A DNA stretch of 64,000 bases from BRH-c25 sp012519325 (GTDB lineage: Bacteria > Bacillota > Clostridia > Lutisporales > Lutisporaceae). Positions within the stretch are counted from its first letter, which is position 1; each line of letters starts with the position of its first letter. Below are positions 9,160 through 17,744 of this stretch, one piece after another. Both the position numbers and the translations under genes were made by a program. The notes below the pieces were generated by a model, which was given only the letters and a program-made list of their open reading frames with translations, did no database searches and had not been told where the DNA came from. The stretch spans positions 124,001 to 188,000 of the forward strand of contig JBMNHZ010000018.1 of NCBI GenBank assembly GCA_050950645.1. The letters run 5' to 3'.

Positions 9160-9325
9160 GAGCGTTTATGCCGCGAAAGCCTATTTACATGGGTAGGTAC
9201 CCTCTGGTAAAATCTTGGCGGCGGAAGGGCGCAAAATACAGGCTAATTCCGCCTAAAAACAGGTGTCCAGAGGGTACAGGGGTTCCCATGTCAATAGGAT
9301 CGTGGAATATATGCGGCTTAATTTG
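9160..9325 (+). other. Unidentified folded element (nested inverted repeats)
   Basis: Four nested pairings are visible: GCCGC (near 9169) with GCGGC (near 9313); ACATGGG (near 9187) with CCCATGT (near 9285); GGTACCCTCTGG with CCAGAGGGTAC; and GGCGGAA with TTCCGCC. The whole can fold as one long hairpin with internal loops on either strand. It matches no riboswitch or RNA class I know. It lies between two transposase remnants, so it may be part of a small non-autonomous mobile element or an RNA. A 61-codon open frame across it has no ribosome binding site and no protein-like composition. Confidence 0.5.
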
Positions 9326-9371
9326 TCCATACGTTTACAGGAAATTTGTATGAAGAAAAGTTGCCAACGTT

Positions 9372-9394
9372 TACTTGACAGTAACCAAAAAATT
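9372..9394 (+). repeat. Left copy of a direct repeat flanking the second transposase remnant
   Basis: TACTTGACAGTAACCAAAAA continuing with ATT closely resembles the sequence at 10568-10592 (CTTGAC, TA, CCAAAAAATT shared in the same order). The two copies bracket the second insertion sequence. Confidence 0.5.
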
Positions 9395-9423
9395 GTTAGT
9401 GTAAAATTACTTTGGGAAAAAAC

Positions 9424-10560
9424 CAAAAAATAAAAGATAAGAGTATCTCTCCTGTGATATCATGTAATTTGTGAAGAATCACAATAATCACAGAAAAGGA
9501 GATACTCTTATGGAACTAATTATACAGGAAATCATAGAAAAAATCAGCAGTAGTTTTGAAAAGGAACTAGAGAATCTGATACGTGAAAGAAGAGACATAT
9601 CCGAATTTATTCTAGCTACTAAGAAGACGTTGGACGAGATTGGAGTAACCCTAGTGGCCGAAGCCTTGGAAACAATAGACGAGGCGTATAGAAACAGTAA
9701 AGACCGGAAACGAAACTGGACAGTAAAGGAGAAAGCAGCTGAAAAGACCCTTGTGACAATATTTGGCGAAGTCAGGTATGAAAGGACATATTACAAGAAT
9801 AAAAAGACAGGCGAATACAGCTACCTGTCAGATGAGGCTGTGGGCATAAAAGCCCATGATAAAATGGATGCTTCACTAAAGGCAAGGCTCATAGAGGAAG
9901 CAGTATTTATGCCCTATAGTAGAAGTGCAAAGGAAGCAGCTGAAGCTGTGGATCTAACATCACAGACAGTAATGAACAGTATCCGTGAGCTTGGCAGTGT
10001 AGACAATGACGCAGTAGAGGTTAAGCAAGATAAAAAGGCGGTAAAGGTACTGTACATAGAAGCTGATGAAGATCATGTACCACTTTAAAGCAATCATAAG
10101 TACAACTGAGCCGGAAACAAAGAAGAGAGCTGTGCAGGAAGCAAGAAGATATATACTAGGCAACTGGGAAGGGATAATGCGGCAGTATGCGTCGGATTAC
10201 ATCGGCTGCAGTGCAAGAAGGTCATGTTAGCCATATCTTGTCGTCCAGGTTAAGCTCACGGCCTCTGGGCTGGAGTAGAACGGGTGTAGACCAGATGGCC
10301 AGGTTAAGGGTCTTTGTAGCGAATGGCGGAGATGTGTATGACATATTTATGCGAAAGAAAAAAGCAGCAATAAATGAAGCAAGTGAGGTAAAAGTAGACC
10401 GGGAGATTATCAGGAAGAGAAAGCTTACAGCATCGCGCGAAACCATCGGTAACATAACCATTTTGAATATTGGCAAAAGGACTTGGGCTTCCCAGTTCCT
10501 TAAGTCAGTGAGGGATGCTTAAAGTAGCAGGTAAACAGGAGATTACTTTTATTTTTAAAA
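9424..10560 (+). mobile_element. ISLre2-like insertion sequence remnant
   Basis: The element contains the decayed transposase at 9510-10522. Its left end (AAAATAAAAGATAAGAGTAT..., 9424-9456) is similar to the reverse complement of its right end (10533-10560; shared AAATAAAAG and ATCTCCTGT parts), giving imperfect terminal inverted repeats. Just upstream of the transposase start, AAGAGTATCTC (9439-9449) pairs with GAGATACTCTT (9499-9509), and CTGTGAT pairs with ATCACAG, forming a hairpin that could hide the start codon in read-through transcripts. Confidence 0.65.
9510..10522 (+). pseudogene. ISLre2-family transposase with internal deletion and frameshift
   Basis: ATG 9510 follows AAAAGGA. 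The first 193 codons (MELIIQEIIEKISSSF to EADEDHVPL) match the N-terminal domain. The frame then jumps directly to FKAIISTTEPETKKR and RRYILGNWEG (from ~10083), so roughly 200 residues including the central catalytic part are missing. Near 10210 a one-base insertion shifts the frame again before EGHVSHILSSRLSSRPLGW and the C-terminus. The DNA is clearly ISLre2/UPF0236-like but non-functional. It belongs to a different subgroup from the copy at 7923. Confidence 0.82.
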
Positions 10561-10567
10561 CCCATAG

Positions 10568-10592
10568 TATCTTGACGCTATCCAAAAAATTT
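10568..10592 (+). repeat. Right copy of the direct repeat flanking the second transposase remnant
   Basis: The copy reads TATCTTGACGCTATCCAAAA then AATTT, matching 9372-9394 in the same orientation with a few changes. Confidence 0.5.
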
Positions 10593-10668
10593 CTAAGCTT
10601 GCATTTAAAGAGGCAATATGATAACATTATTTATGTAAATATTCAGAGTAACAGAAGGTTTATTCTAT

Positions 10669-10686
10669 ATGCATAATAGGGTGCAT
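10669..10686 (+). promoter_or_regulatory. Leader hairpin 1 of cassette 1
   Basis: ATGCA, loop TAATAGGG, TGCAT. Allowing a closing U-G pair gives a six-base loop AATAGG. The loop is identical to that of the hairpin at 10734-10755 while the stems differ but both pair perfectly. Confidence 0.55.
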
Positions 10687-10733
10687 TCAGTGAAATTAAT
10701 CAGAGTTTATAAAAGCTTATTAGTTAAATAATT

Positions 10734-10755
10734 ATGTGTATAATAGGGTACACAT
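10734..10755 (+). promoter_or_regulatory. Leader hairpin 2 of cassette 1
   Basis: ATGTGTA, loop TAATAGGG, TACACAT: a perfect seven-pair stem (eight with a closing U-G pair) and the same loop as hairpin 1. It ends 11 bases before the terminator stem. The TATAAT inside it could alternatively be a -10 box, though the -35 region is weak. Confidence 0.55.
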
Positions 10756-10766
10756 TAAGGGCAATA

Positions 10767-10808
10767 GGGCTTGGCTGCAGATTTGTCTGCATCCGGGCCT
10801 TTTTATTT
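10767..10808 (+). terminator. Intrinsic terminator in the leader of cassette 1 (attenuator candidate)
   Basis: GGGCTTGG-C-TGCAG pairs with CTGCA-T-CCGGGCC around the loop ATTTGT (10781-10786), with one mismatch and G-U pairs, followed by TTTTTATTT. It lies 40 bases upstream of the kinase start with no gene between, so transcription of the cassette must read through it or start after it. This placement is that of a regulated attenuator. Confidence 0.72.
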
Positions 10809-10848
10809 ACATATGTTGTAGTGACTTTTTACGAGATGGAGAGTGGCT

Positions 10849-12294
10849 ATGAAATATATTTTATCGATTGATCAAGGAACAACCGGCACACGAGCCATAT
10901 TATTCGATGAGAACCTGGAAACAGTCTGTACGGGTTACATGGAGCACGAGCAGATTTATCCTCAAGCCGGATGGGTGGAACATGATCCTGAAGAAATCTT
11001 TAACAACTGCCTTAAAGTATCGGATAGTGTTCTCCGGGAGGCATCACGAAAGAATATTTCCCCTAAAGATATATGCGGAATCGGCCTTTCCAATCAGGGT
11101 GAAACAGTTGTCGCATGGAACAGAATTACCGGACAGCCATTTTATAACGCAATTGTATGGCAGTGCAGACGCACAACTCAAATGGTTGAAAAGCTCAAAG
11201 CTGTGCCGTGCTTAAACGAGTCTGTCCACGCAAAAACCGGGTTAACACTTGATGCATATTTTTCCGCTTCAAAAATTAAATGGATTATTGACAATATAGA
11301 GGAAGCGCGCCTGGCAATGAAAAGTGGGAATTTACTTGTTGGTACACTGGACAGCTGGATTATCTGGAAGCTGACCGGCGGGGAATGCTTCTATACTGAT
11401 CCTTCAACAGCATCCCGCACAATGTTATACAATATCCATACTCTTGATTGGGACGACGAGCTATTATCGATTTTTGGACTTACCCGGGATATTTTACCTT
11501 TGGTTAAACCTACCAGCAGCCATTTTGGCAATACGGATCCCAATGTATTCTTTGGACTGAACACACCCATTACCGGATCTGTTGTCGATCAGCAGGGAGC
11601 ATTATTCGGACAGGGATGCGTTTCAAAGGGAATGATGAAATGTACCTACGGCACAGGATGTTTTCTTCTTATGAATATAGGGGAAAAGCCGTTAATAAAT
11701 GAGCAGGGAATTCTGACTTCAGTCGGATGGCAGATTAACGATAAAACCAGTTATGTGCTTGAAGGAGGGATATACGCAGCAGGAACTGTTCTACAATGGC
11801 TCCGTGATAATCTTGGACTGATTTCCGATTACAGTGGGGCTGACAGGCTTGCAGAAACGATACCTGACACTGATGGTGTCTTTTTCGTACCGGCTTTTTC
11901 AGGATTGGCAGCGCCTATCTGGGATTCCTGTGCCCGCGGAACTATCGTCGGTATAACCGCAAAAACATCAAAAGAGCATATAATACGTGCAGCTCTTGAA
12001 TCCATTGCTTATCAGGTAAAGACGTTATTGGATGCTATAGTGAATTGCTGTGGTAACAAGCCTGACATTCTTAAGGTGGACGGAGGAGTCAGCCAAAGTG
12101 ACTTTTTGATGCAGTTCCAGGCGGATATTTTAGGAATTCCGGTTGAGAAGCCTTCAAATATTGAAGCAACCGCCATGGGTGCGGCAATGTTTGCCGGGTT
12201 GTCCGCAGGTGTTTGGAATGATATTGATCAGATTAGAGATAAGCAGGCTGAAAAACAGTGTTTTTTTCCCGCGGATGGATGCCAAGAAGCGTGA
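10849..12294 (+). CDS. FGGY-family kinase, glycerol-kinase-like (frameshifted C-terminus)
   Basis: Translation from ATG 10849 (site GGAGAG at 10838-10842) gives the FGGY N-domain signatures LSIDQGTTGTRAILFDENLE, GLSNQGETVVAWNRITGQP, NAIVWQCRRT and VGTLDSWIIWKLTGG, then KCTYGTGCFLLMNIG, LEGGIYAAGTVLQWLRDNLG and the C-domain ATP-binding KVDGGVSQSDFLMQFQADIL. These are strongly glycerol-kinase-like: ATP-dependent phosphorylation of a polyol. The frame ends at 12294 after CFFPADGCQEA, but the next frame reads PRMDAKKRDELMVSWNNAVKRSLNWAK up to 12352, which is the normal family ending. A run of seven T at 12261-12267 is the likely site of a one-base insertion. About 30 C-terminal residues are replaced unless slippage restores the frame. 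First gene of cassette 1. Without glycerol genes around it, the substrate is uncertain. Confidence 0.87.
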   Translation: MKYILSIDQGTTGTRAILFDENLETVCTGYMEHEQIYPQAGWVEHDPEEIFNNCLKVSDSVLREASRKNISPKDICGIGLSNQGETVVAWNRITGQPFYNAIVWQCRRTTQMVEKLKAVPCLNESVHAKTGLTLDAYFSASKIKWIIDNIEEARLAMKSGNLLVGTLDSWIIWKLTGGECFYTDPSTASRTMLYNIHTLDWDDELLSIFGLTRDILPLVKPTSSHFGNTDPNVFFGLNTPITGSVVDQQGALFGQGCVSKGMMKCTYGTGCFLLMNIGEKPLINEQGILTSVGWQINDKTSYVLEGGIYAAGTVLQWLRDNLGLISDYSGADRLAETIPDTDGVFFVPAFSGLAAPIWDSCARGTIVGITAKTSKEHIIRAALESIAYQVKTLLDAIVNCCGNKPDILKVDGGVSQSDFLMQFQADILGIPVEKPSNIEATAMGAAMFAGLSAGVWNDIDQIRDKQAEKQCFFPADGCQEA

Positions 12295-12379
12295 TGAACT
12301 GATGGTCAGTTGGAATAATGCAGTTAAACGCTCATTAAACTGGGCGAAATAAAAAATAAAGTTTTAGGAGGAATTACAA

Positions 12380-13489
12380 ATGAGATCACCTATGTTGTTT
12401 AGCCCCGGACCTGTAATGGTAGAGGATTGTGTACGCCATGCATTGCTGCACTACGATATATGTCATCGCGGCTCCGAGTTTGAAAGTATGTTTCAGGACA
12501 CACAGCAAAAAATACTTAAGTTGTTTCAAGCGGATGAAAGCTATTATTCACTTATAGTTTCCGGTTCCGGTACATCCGCTAACGAAACATGTCTGTCTTC
12601 ATTGTTTAAGGATAAGGAGAAGGTATTGCTTTTATCAAATGGGGTATTTGGAGAACGTCTGGAGGAAATTATTGACAAATACCGAATCCCTAAGGTTAAG
12701 CCGGATTTTGAATGGGCTGAGATGATTAATGCTGATAAGGCAGAGGAAGCTCTTAAGGAGAACCCTGATATTTCAGTAATTGCCATGGTATTTCATGAAA
12801 CCAGCACAAGCATGATAAATCCTGTCAGAGAGATTGGAGAGCTGGCTAAGAAATATGGCAAGATATTTTTTGTGGATTGTGTAAGCGCTGCCGGCGGGGA
12901 GTTCATTGATGTCGTAAATAATAATATTGATATATGTACCAGTGTTGCAGGCAAATGTTTAGGGGGCTTCCCGGGCAGTGCATATATTTGTGCAAAAGAG
13001 TCATTGCTCCGTAGTATTCCCGCCGAACAGGGCAAAAATGTTTATCTGAATCTTGGTAAGCATTACGCAATTGCCAAGAAGAGCCATCAAACACCGAATA
13101 CTCCCAATGTCACATTGTTTTGGGCACTTAACAAAGCCCTTGAACGCATAGTTGAGGTTGAAGGGTTGGAAAACAGAATTGCCCGTTATAAGGAATGTGC
13201 CGGGATTATTCGCAGTGGATTGAAGGAAATGGGACTTAAGTTCCTAATTCCCCAAGAACAGATGTCCAACACCGTTACTTCTGTATTTCTGCCTTCAGGC
13301 ACTGACCTTAAAGAATTCATGAAGGCTATGGAGGATGACGGGTATGTTATATATGCAGGCAAAGGGAAATATGAAGCGATGGGAATGTTCCAGGTTGCCA
13401 ATATGGGAAATATTTTTCCGGATGACTGCAGAAAGTTTCTTGAGGCATTGAAGAGGAATATAGAAAAAATTAAAGTACAAGGTTGTTGA
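12380..13489 (+). CDS. Class V aminotransferase (AEP transaminase / alanine-glyoxylate type)
   Basis: The 369-residue protein is a fold-type I PLP enzyme of the class V group. MLFSPGPVMVEDCV and DICHRGSEFE at the start, VSGSGTSANETCL, VFHETSTSMINPV, the PLP-pairing aspartate in FVDCVSAAGGE and the Schiff-base lysine in TSVAGKCLGGFPGSAYI are all present. It resembles 2-aminoethylphosphonate-pyruvate transaminase (PhnW) and serine/alanine-glyoxylate aminotransferases, which move an amino group from a primary amine or small amino acid to pyruvate or glyoxylate. Starts at ATG 12380 after AGGAGG, ~30 bases behind the kinase's ancestral stop. No phosphonatase gene is nearby, so a phosphonate role is not supported by context. 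Confidence 0.82.
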   Translation: MRSPMLFSPGPVMVEDCVRHALLHYDICHRGSEFESMFQDTQQKILKLFQADESYYSLIVSGSGTSANETCLSSLFKDKEKVLLLSNGVFGERLEEIIDKYRIPKVKPDFEWAEMINADKAEEALKENPDISVIAMVFHETSTSMINPVREIGELAKKYGKIFFVDCVSAAGGEFIDVVNNNIDICTSVAGKCLGGFPGSAYICAKESLLRSIPAEQGKNVYLNLGKHYAIAKKSHQTPNTPNVTLFWALNKALERIVEVEGLENRIARYKECAGIIRSGLKEMGLKFLIPQEQMSNTVTSVFLPSGTDLKEFMKAMEDDGYVIYAGKGKYEAMGMFQVANMGNIFPDDCRKFLEALKRNIEKIKVQGC

Positions 13490-13542
13490 TGCGTCTGAAA
13501 AGTAGTATTGCCATATAACATGAAGAAAATGGGAGGTGTAGC

Positions 13543-14838
13543 ATGTTTGAACGAATCAATCAAGATGTGTTTGAACAGGGGCTGATTGCCCTCCGGCGAG
13601 AATTTCATAACTATCCTGAATTGTGCTGGACAGAGTTCCGCACGACAGCCCGTATCATTGAGGAACTGGAAAAGCTGGGGCTTACCGTGCAGTATGGTCC
13701 CTCCATCCACAAAAGAGAAAAAATGTTTGGCCTTCCTGACCCAGAGGTGCTCGAGTATTGCTGGCAGCGGGCGAAGGCAGAATCTACCCGACATGATCTG
13801 ATTGATGATATGCGAGGCGGCTATACCGGCTGTCTCACTGTGATTGAAGGCGCCTTGCCCGGCCCGACCATCGGTATTCGTGTGGATATAGACTGCAATG
13901 AGCTGCAGGAGAGCGTTGATCAGAAGCACCGCCCTGCTGCAGAAGGCTTTTCCTCGGTGCACAATAACTGCATGCATGCCTGCGGACACGATGCCCATGC
14001 TGCCATAGGGATTGGCACTGCGCAGTTGCTTTGTGCATATCGGGATCAGTTACGAGGAAAGGTCATTCTGGTATTCCAACCGGGGGAGGAGGGACTTCGG
14101 GGTGCTGCAAGCTTGACAGCGGCCGGGCACTTTTCCCAATGTGATTATTTTTTCAGCGCTCATGTGGGCTTGAAAAATCTGCGCGTGGGCACCGTTGCCG
14201 CCAGTGCTCACGGTTTTATGGCCAGCACTAAATTTGACGTAACCTTCAAAGGCGTGTCTGCCCACTCCGGAGCATCTCCTGAGGAGGGGAGAAATGCCTT
14301 GGCAGCTGCGGCTACCGCTGTACTTAATATGCTAGCCATTCCCCGCCACCACGAAGGGGCTAGCCGTATCAATATAGGACACCTCAACTCTGGAACTGCC
14401 CGCAACATAATCCCAGCTGATGCCACACTGATGGTTGAAACCCGGGGGGCGACTTCCGCCATTAATGATTATATGGAAATGTCTGCGAAACGCATTTGCA
14501 AAACGGCTGCAGACATGTACGAGTGCTCCTATGCGATACATTTTATGGGGGCGGCAAACGGTATTGAATGTGACCCTCCTCTTATTCGTAGAACTGAGGA
14601 AATTTTGGCTCAAGTTGACGGTGTCGATGAGGTCTTGTCCGACTTTAACTTAGGCGGTTGTGAGGATGTGACAACTATTATGCGTGAAGTGCAAAGCCAT
14701 GGAGGCCAAGTAACGGAGTTGATCTTCGGAATGCCTCTGGTGGCACCCCATCACAACAACTTTTTTGATATTGATGAGCGTGTGATTGCAATCGGTGCCC
14801 GCTGTTTTGCGCAGATCGCACTTATGATTGGGGACTGA
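13543..14838 (+). CDS. M20-family amidohydrolase (AbgA-like)
   Basis: The 431-residue protein has M20 di-zinc motifs: CMHACGHDAHAAIG (first metal histidine and CxH), QPGEEG (catalytic glutamate pair), FSAHVG and the C-terminal APHHNNFFDIDE histidine. A lid domain follows GVSAHSGASPEEGRNALAAA. The length and the extended N-terminal region (residues ~45-95, with an inserted FGLPDPEVLEYCWQRAKAES stretch) resemble subunit A of p-aminobenzoyl-glutamate hydrolase and related amidases, so it probably hydrolyses an N-acyl amino acid or similar amide in the cytoplasm. The gene looks richer in G and C than its neighbours, which hints at acquisition by transfer. ATG 13543 follows GGGAGGTG. Confidence 0.85.
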   Translation: MFERINQDVFEQGLIALRREFHNYPELCWTEFRTTARIIEELEKLGLTVQYGPSIHKREKMFGLPDPEVLEYCWQRAKAESTRHDLIDDMRGGYTGCLTVIEGALPGPTIGIRVDIDCNELQESVDQKHRPAAEGFSSVHNNCMHACGHDAHAAIGIGTAQLLCAYRDQLRGKVILVFQPGEEGLRGAASLTAAGHFSQCDYFFSAHVGLKNLRVGTVAASAHGFMASTKFDVTFKGVSAHSGASPEEGRNALAAAATAVLNMLAIPRHHEGASRINIGHLNSGTARNIIPADATLMVETRGATSAINDYMEMSAKRICKTAADMYECSYAIHFMGAANGIECDPPLIRRTEEILAQVDGVDEVLSDFNLGGCEDVTTIMREVQSHGGQVTELIFGMPLVAPHHNNFFDIDERVIAIGARCFAQIALMIGD

Positions 14839-15095
14839 AAAAGCCTCAGCCAACGAAAGGATAATATTTAGTATCGTTTGCGGCATTAAATCCGAGTATG
14901 TTTTGGTTGAATAATGGTGTGCAGAAAAAGGGGGAAGGAGGTTGGAGGTACATCTGCAAATAAAGGTATTCTCGGGCGATTTCGTTTATATTAGGAATCA
15001 AATGATTTGCAGCGATGTTGTCACGTCAAAGTAAAATGGAACATCCGCTCTAAGATTAAACTATCATAATTATAAAAAAAATGGGAGGTTTTAGA

Positions 15096-16652
15096 ATGAA
15101 AAGTCACAAGATTATATCTCTTATTGCTATTTTGATGTCCTTGATTATGCTGCTGAGTGCATGCGGCAGCAGCAATGCGCAAAAGAATGCTGACCCTGTC
15201 TCCCCTGATGAGGGGAACGCTGTAACCAAAGATACTCTGGTTGTCCAGTACGGCCCGGAGCCTGATACACTTGATACGCATCAAACTGCTCTGATGACCA
15301 CTTTTCTTGTCATTCCCTCTATCCACGGCCAGTTGGTTCGCCTGGAGAAAGGAGAGATTGTTGGTGATTTGGCTGAAAGTTGGACTTGGAACAGTGACTA
15401 CAGCGAACTTATCTTCAAGATGCGTGACAATATCTGCTTTTCTGACGGCAGTCCCATCACTGCAAATGACGTTGCCTATACCTTTAACCGCAACTTAAAA
15501 GAAGGTTACGGCTACTCTTTCTTAAGGTACATTGACTCCGTTACTGCTACTAGCAATACCGAAGTTGTTATCAAGCTGAACCAGCCATGTTTCCCATTCT
15601 TGAGCGCTTTGACTACCGCTAATTTTGTCGTATACAGTCAGGCTGCCATGGAAGCTGGTATGGATGTCGCCAAGCTACCCAACGTCACCAGCGGTCCCTA
15701 TTATGTTGATAGTTGGATTGCCGGTGAAAAGATCATTCTGAAGGCCAATGAGCACTACTATGGCGGTGTCCCTGAAATAAAGACTGTTGACCTGCTCTTT
15801 ATGACCGACGAAAATACTGCACTGATTGCATTTGAATCTGGAGATATAGATGTAATGTGCGGCGGCGGCACCAGCATAAATGCCAGCAGCGTTGAGCGCA
15901 TCAAATCCATAGGAAAGAGTTCGTTGATTGAGTATACTACCACCGGTTACTACTTTATGGTCTTGAACCAGAGTGTTAAATACTTCGCAGACAAGAATGT
16001 CCGTCGTGCAATTGACCTTGCTATCAACCGTGATGATATAGTTGCTGTTGCTGTTGACGGCAATGGTACTCCTGCTGGTCTCCCCATCCGTGAAGGCATC
16101 GGCGGATACGTTAAAGGCGTCGAGCCCACCAAACAAGATCTGGAAGCTGCAAAGAAGCTGATGGCTGATTCCGCATATCCCGATGGTTTTAGCTTCACGG
16201 CTCTAGTTCCAAGCAGCGGCGCATACAAGAAGGCTGCACAGGTTATCCAGTCCCAGTTGGTTGAGATAGGAATAAATATGCAGATTTCTGAAGCTGATAC
16301 TGGTTCAATATCTACAAACATGGCCAATAATAACTTCGAGGCTTCTGTCTGGAGTTGGACCAACGCTTCCGGAGACATCTCCAACATAAGCGATCTCTAC
16401 ATCGCGGGCGGCCCAAAGTGCTATGCAAAGTTCAAAAATACCGATATCGGTGACCTACTTGCCAAGAGTGCAATGGTAGAAGGTGAGGCCCGCGCCAAGA
16501 TCCTGGCAGAAGTGTACGACATTATTGAGGAGGAAGTTCCTTATATAGGCATGTTTTGGCCTATTGGCACATTTGCTCTTCAGGAGGGTCTGACCATGTC
16601 CGGCGAAGTCGGCATTCTCGGTTCTCTGCCATTTCATACCATGAAATGGTAG
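15096..16652 (+). CDS. Oligopeptide ABC transporter, substrate-binding lipoprotein
   Basis: The 518-residue protein has a lipoprotein signal (KIISLIAILMSLIMLLSACG, lipobox LSAC) and the family 5 solute-binding fold: VVQYGPEPDTLDTHQT, LVRLEKGEIVGDLAESW, FKMRDNICFSDGSPITANDV, SGPYYVDSW. It is the extracellular receptor for the transporter genes that follow; family members bind peptides, nickel or other small ligands. ATG 15096 follows GGGAGG; an in-frame ATG at 15081 overlaps that site. About 240 bases without a gene precede it, so it may have its own promoter, and a strong hairpin follows it. Confidence 0.88.
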   Translation: MKSHKIISLIAILMSLIMLLSACGSSNAQKNADPVSPDEGNAVTKDTLVVQYGPEPDTLDTHQTALMTTFLVIPSIHGQLVRLEKGEIVGDLAESWTWNSDYSELIFKMRDNICFSDGSPITANDVAYTFNRNLKEGYGYSFLRYIDSVTATSNTEVVIKLNQPCFPFLSALTTANFVVYSQAAMEAGMDVAKLPNVTSGPYYVDSWIAGEKIILKANEHYYGGVPEIKTVDLLFMTDENTALIAFESGDIDVMCGGGTSINASSVERIKSIGKSSLIEYTTTGYYFMVLNQSVKYFADKNVRRAIDLAINRDDIVAVAVDGNGTPAGLPIREGIGGYVKGVEPTKQDLEAAKKLMADSAYPDGFSFTALVPSSGAYKKAAQVIQSQLVEIGINMQISEADTGSISTNMANNNFEASVWSWTNASGDISNISDLYIAGGPKCYAKFKNTDIGDLLAKSAMVEGEARAKILAEVYDIIEEEVPYIGMFWPIGTFALQEGLTMSGEVGILGSLPFHTMKW

Positions 16653-16678
16653 TCATAATTATCGCACACTAAGAAAAA

Positions 16679-16703
16679 CCGGCGGTAGGTATTTTACCGC
16701 CGG
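16679..16703 (+). terminator. Intercistronic hairpin after the substrate-binding protein gene
   Basis: CCGGCGGTA pairs perfectly with TACCGCCGG. The T run that follows is poor. Such hairpins after binding-protein genes commonly protect the upstream mRNA or give partial termination, raising receptor over permease levels. Confidence 0.65.
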
Positions 16704-16772
16704 CAGCCATTTTATCACACCTGAAATGTAAGTCATATATCGAAAGCATACATTAGAGGAAGGAATTAGATT

Positions 16773-17744
16773 ATGTGGAAATATATCGCAAAGCGCCTAC
16801 TTATGATGATTCCAGTGGTTATAGGCGTTACATTCCTTGTATTTTTCATCATGAATATTAAGCCCGGTGATCCGGGTCGAATGGTATTGGGACTGGATGC
16901 TTCACAGGAAGCGGTTAATGCATACAATGCGAAACTTGGCCTTAATCAGCCATATCTTGTCCGCTATATGAAATTCCTTGGGGGCTTGCTGCACGGCGAT
17001 TTGGGCAACTCCTGGTATGGTGGGGATCCAGTTATTGATAATATTAAGAAGATGTTTCCCGTTACAGTGAAAATTGCTGTGTTGGCCATTATCTTTGCAA
17101 CAGTTGTTGGTGTTCCTATTGGAGTGCTTTCTGCTGTTAAGCAGTATTCGCTGGGGGATCGTATCGCATCTATATTTGCGATGATGATTGCATCGACGCC
17201 ATCTTTCTGGCTCTGCCTGTTGCTGCTTTTAATTTTTTCTGTGCGCTTGGGATGGCTGCCACCTTATGGCCTTACAACCTGGAAGCACTACATCATGCCC
17301 GTTTTCGTGTTGGGTGCCAACACACTGGGTATGTGTATCCGAATGACTCGTACTTCCATGCTGGAGGAGATTCGGCAGGATTATATCCGTACTGCCCGTG
17401 CCAAGGGCATGAATGAGGGGCGCGTGATTTTTGTACATGCACTATATAATTCTCTGATCCCTGTAATAACCGCTGTTGGTACAAACTTTAGCCTGCTTCT
17501 AGGCGCTACAGTGTACGTGGAAAGTATATTTGCCCTATCAGGGCTTGGCAATTATCTGATCAAGGCTGTTAACGCAAAGGACATTCCTATCGTCATGGGT
17601 TGTATTACTGTGCTTGCAATTGCCACTGTTCTCATCAATCTTATAATTGACCTGCTATATGCAGCAATCGATCCTCGCATCAAAGCACAGTACATAGGTA
17701 CCAAAAATACTAAGACAAAGAAGGAGGGCAAAGAAATTGGCTAA
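16773..17744 (+). CDS. Oligopeptide ABC transporter permease (DppB type)
   Basis: The 323-residue protein has the DppB/OppB layout: an N-terminal helix MWKYIAKRLLMMIPVVIGVTFLVFF, a short periplasmic loop with GLNQPYLVRYMKFLGGLLHGDLG, then five further helices. The coupling-helix EAA motif lies in YIRTARAKGMNEGRVIFVHALYNSLIPV. It forms the membrane channel with the permease half of the next gene. It ends inside the start region of that gene (TTG 17737), indicating translational coupling. Confidence 0.9.
   Translation: MWKYIAKRLLMMIPVVIGVTFLVFFIMNIKPGDPGRMVLGLDASQEAVNAYNAKLGLNQPYLVRYMKFLGGLLHGDLGNSWYGGDPVIDNIKKMFPVTVKIAVLAIIFATVVGVPIGVLSAVKQYSLGDRIASIFAMMIASTPSFWLCLLLLLIFSVRLGWLPPYGLTTWKHYIMPVFVLGANTLGMCIRMTRTSMLEEIRQDYIRTARAKGMNEGRVIFVHALYNSLIPVITAVGTNFSLLLGATVYVESIFALSGLGNYLIKAVNAKDIPIVMGCITVLAIATVLINLIIDLLYAAIDPRIKAQYIGTKNTKTKKEGKEIG

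Noticed and set aside
9168..9353. 61-codon open frame in the folded element
   Set aside because: No ribosome binding site and composition dictated by inverted repeats.
10781..10786. Terminator loop ATTTGT as a third copy of the leader loop motif
   Set aside because: It shares only the first A and a G at position five with AATAGG; too little to call the same signal.
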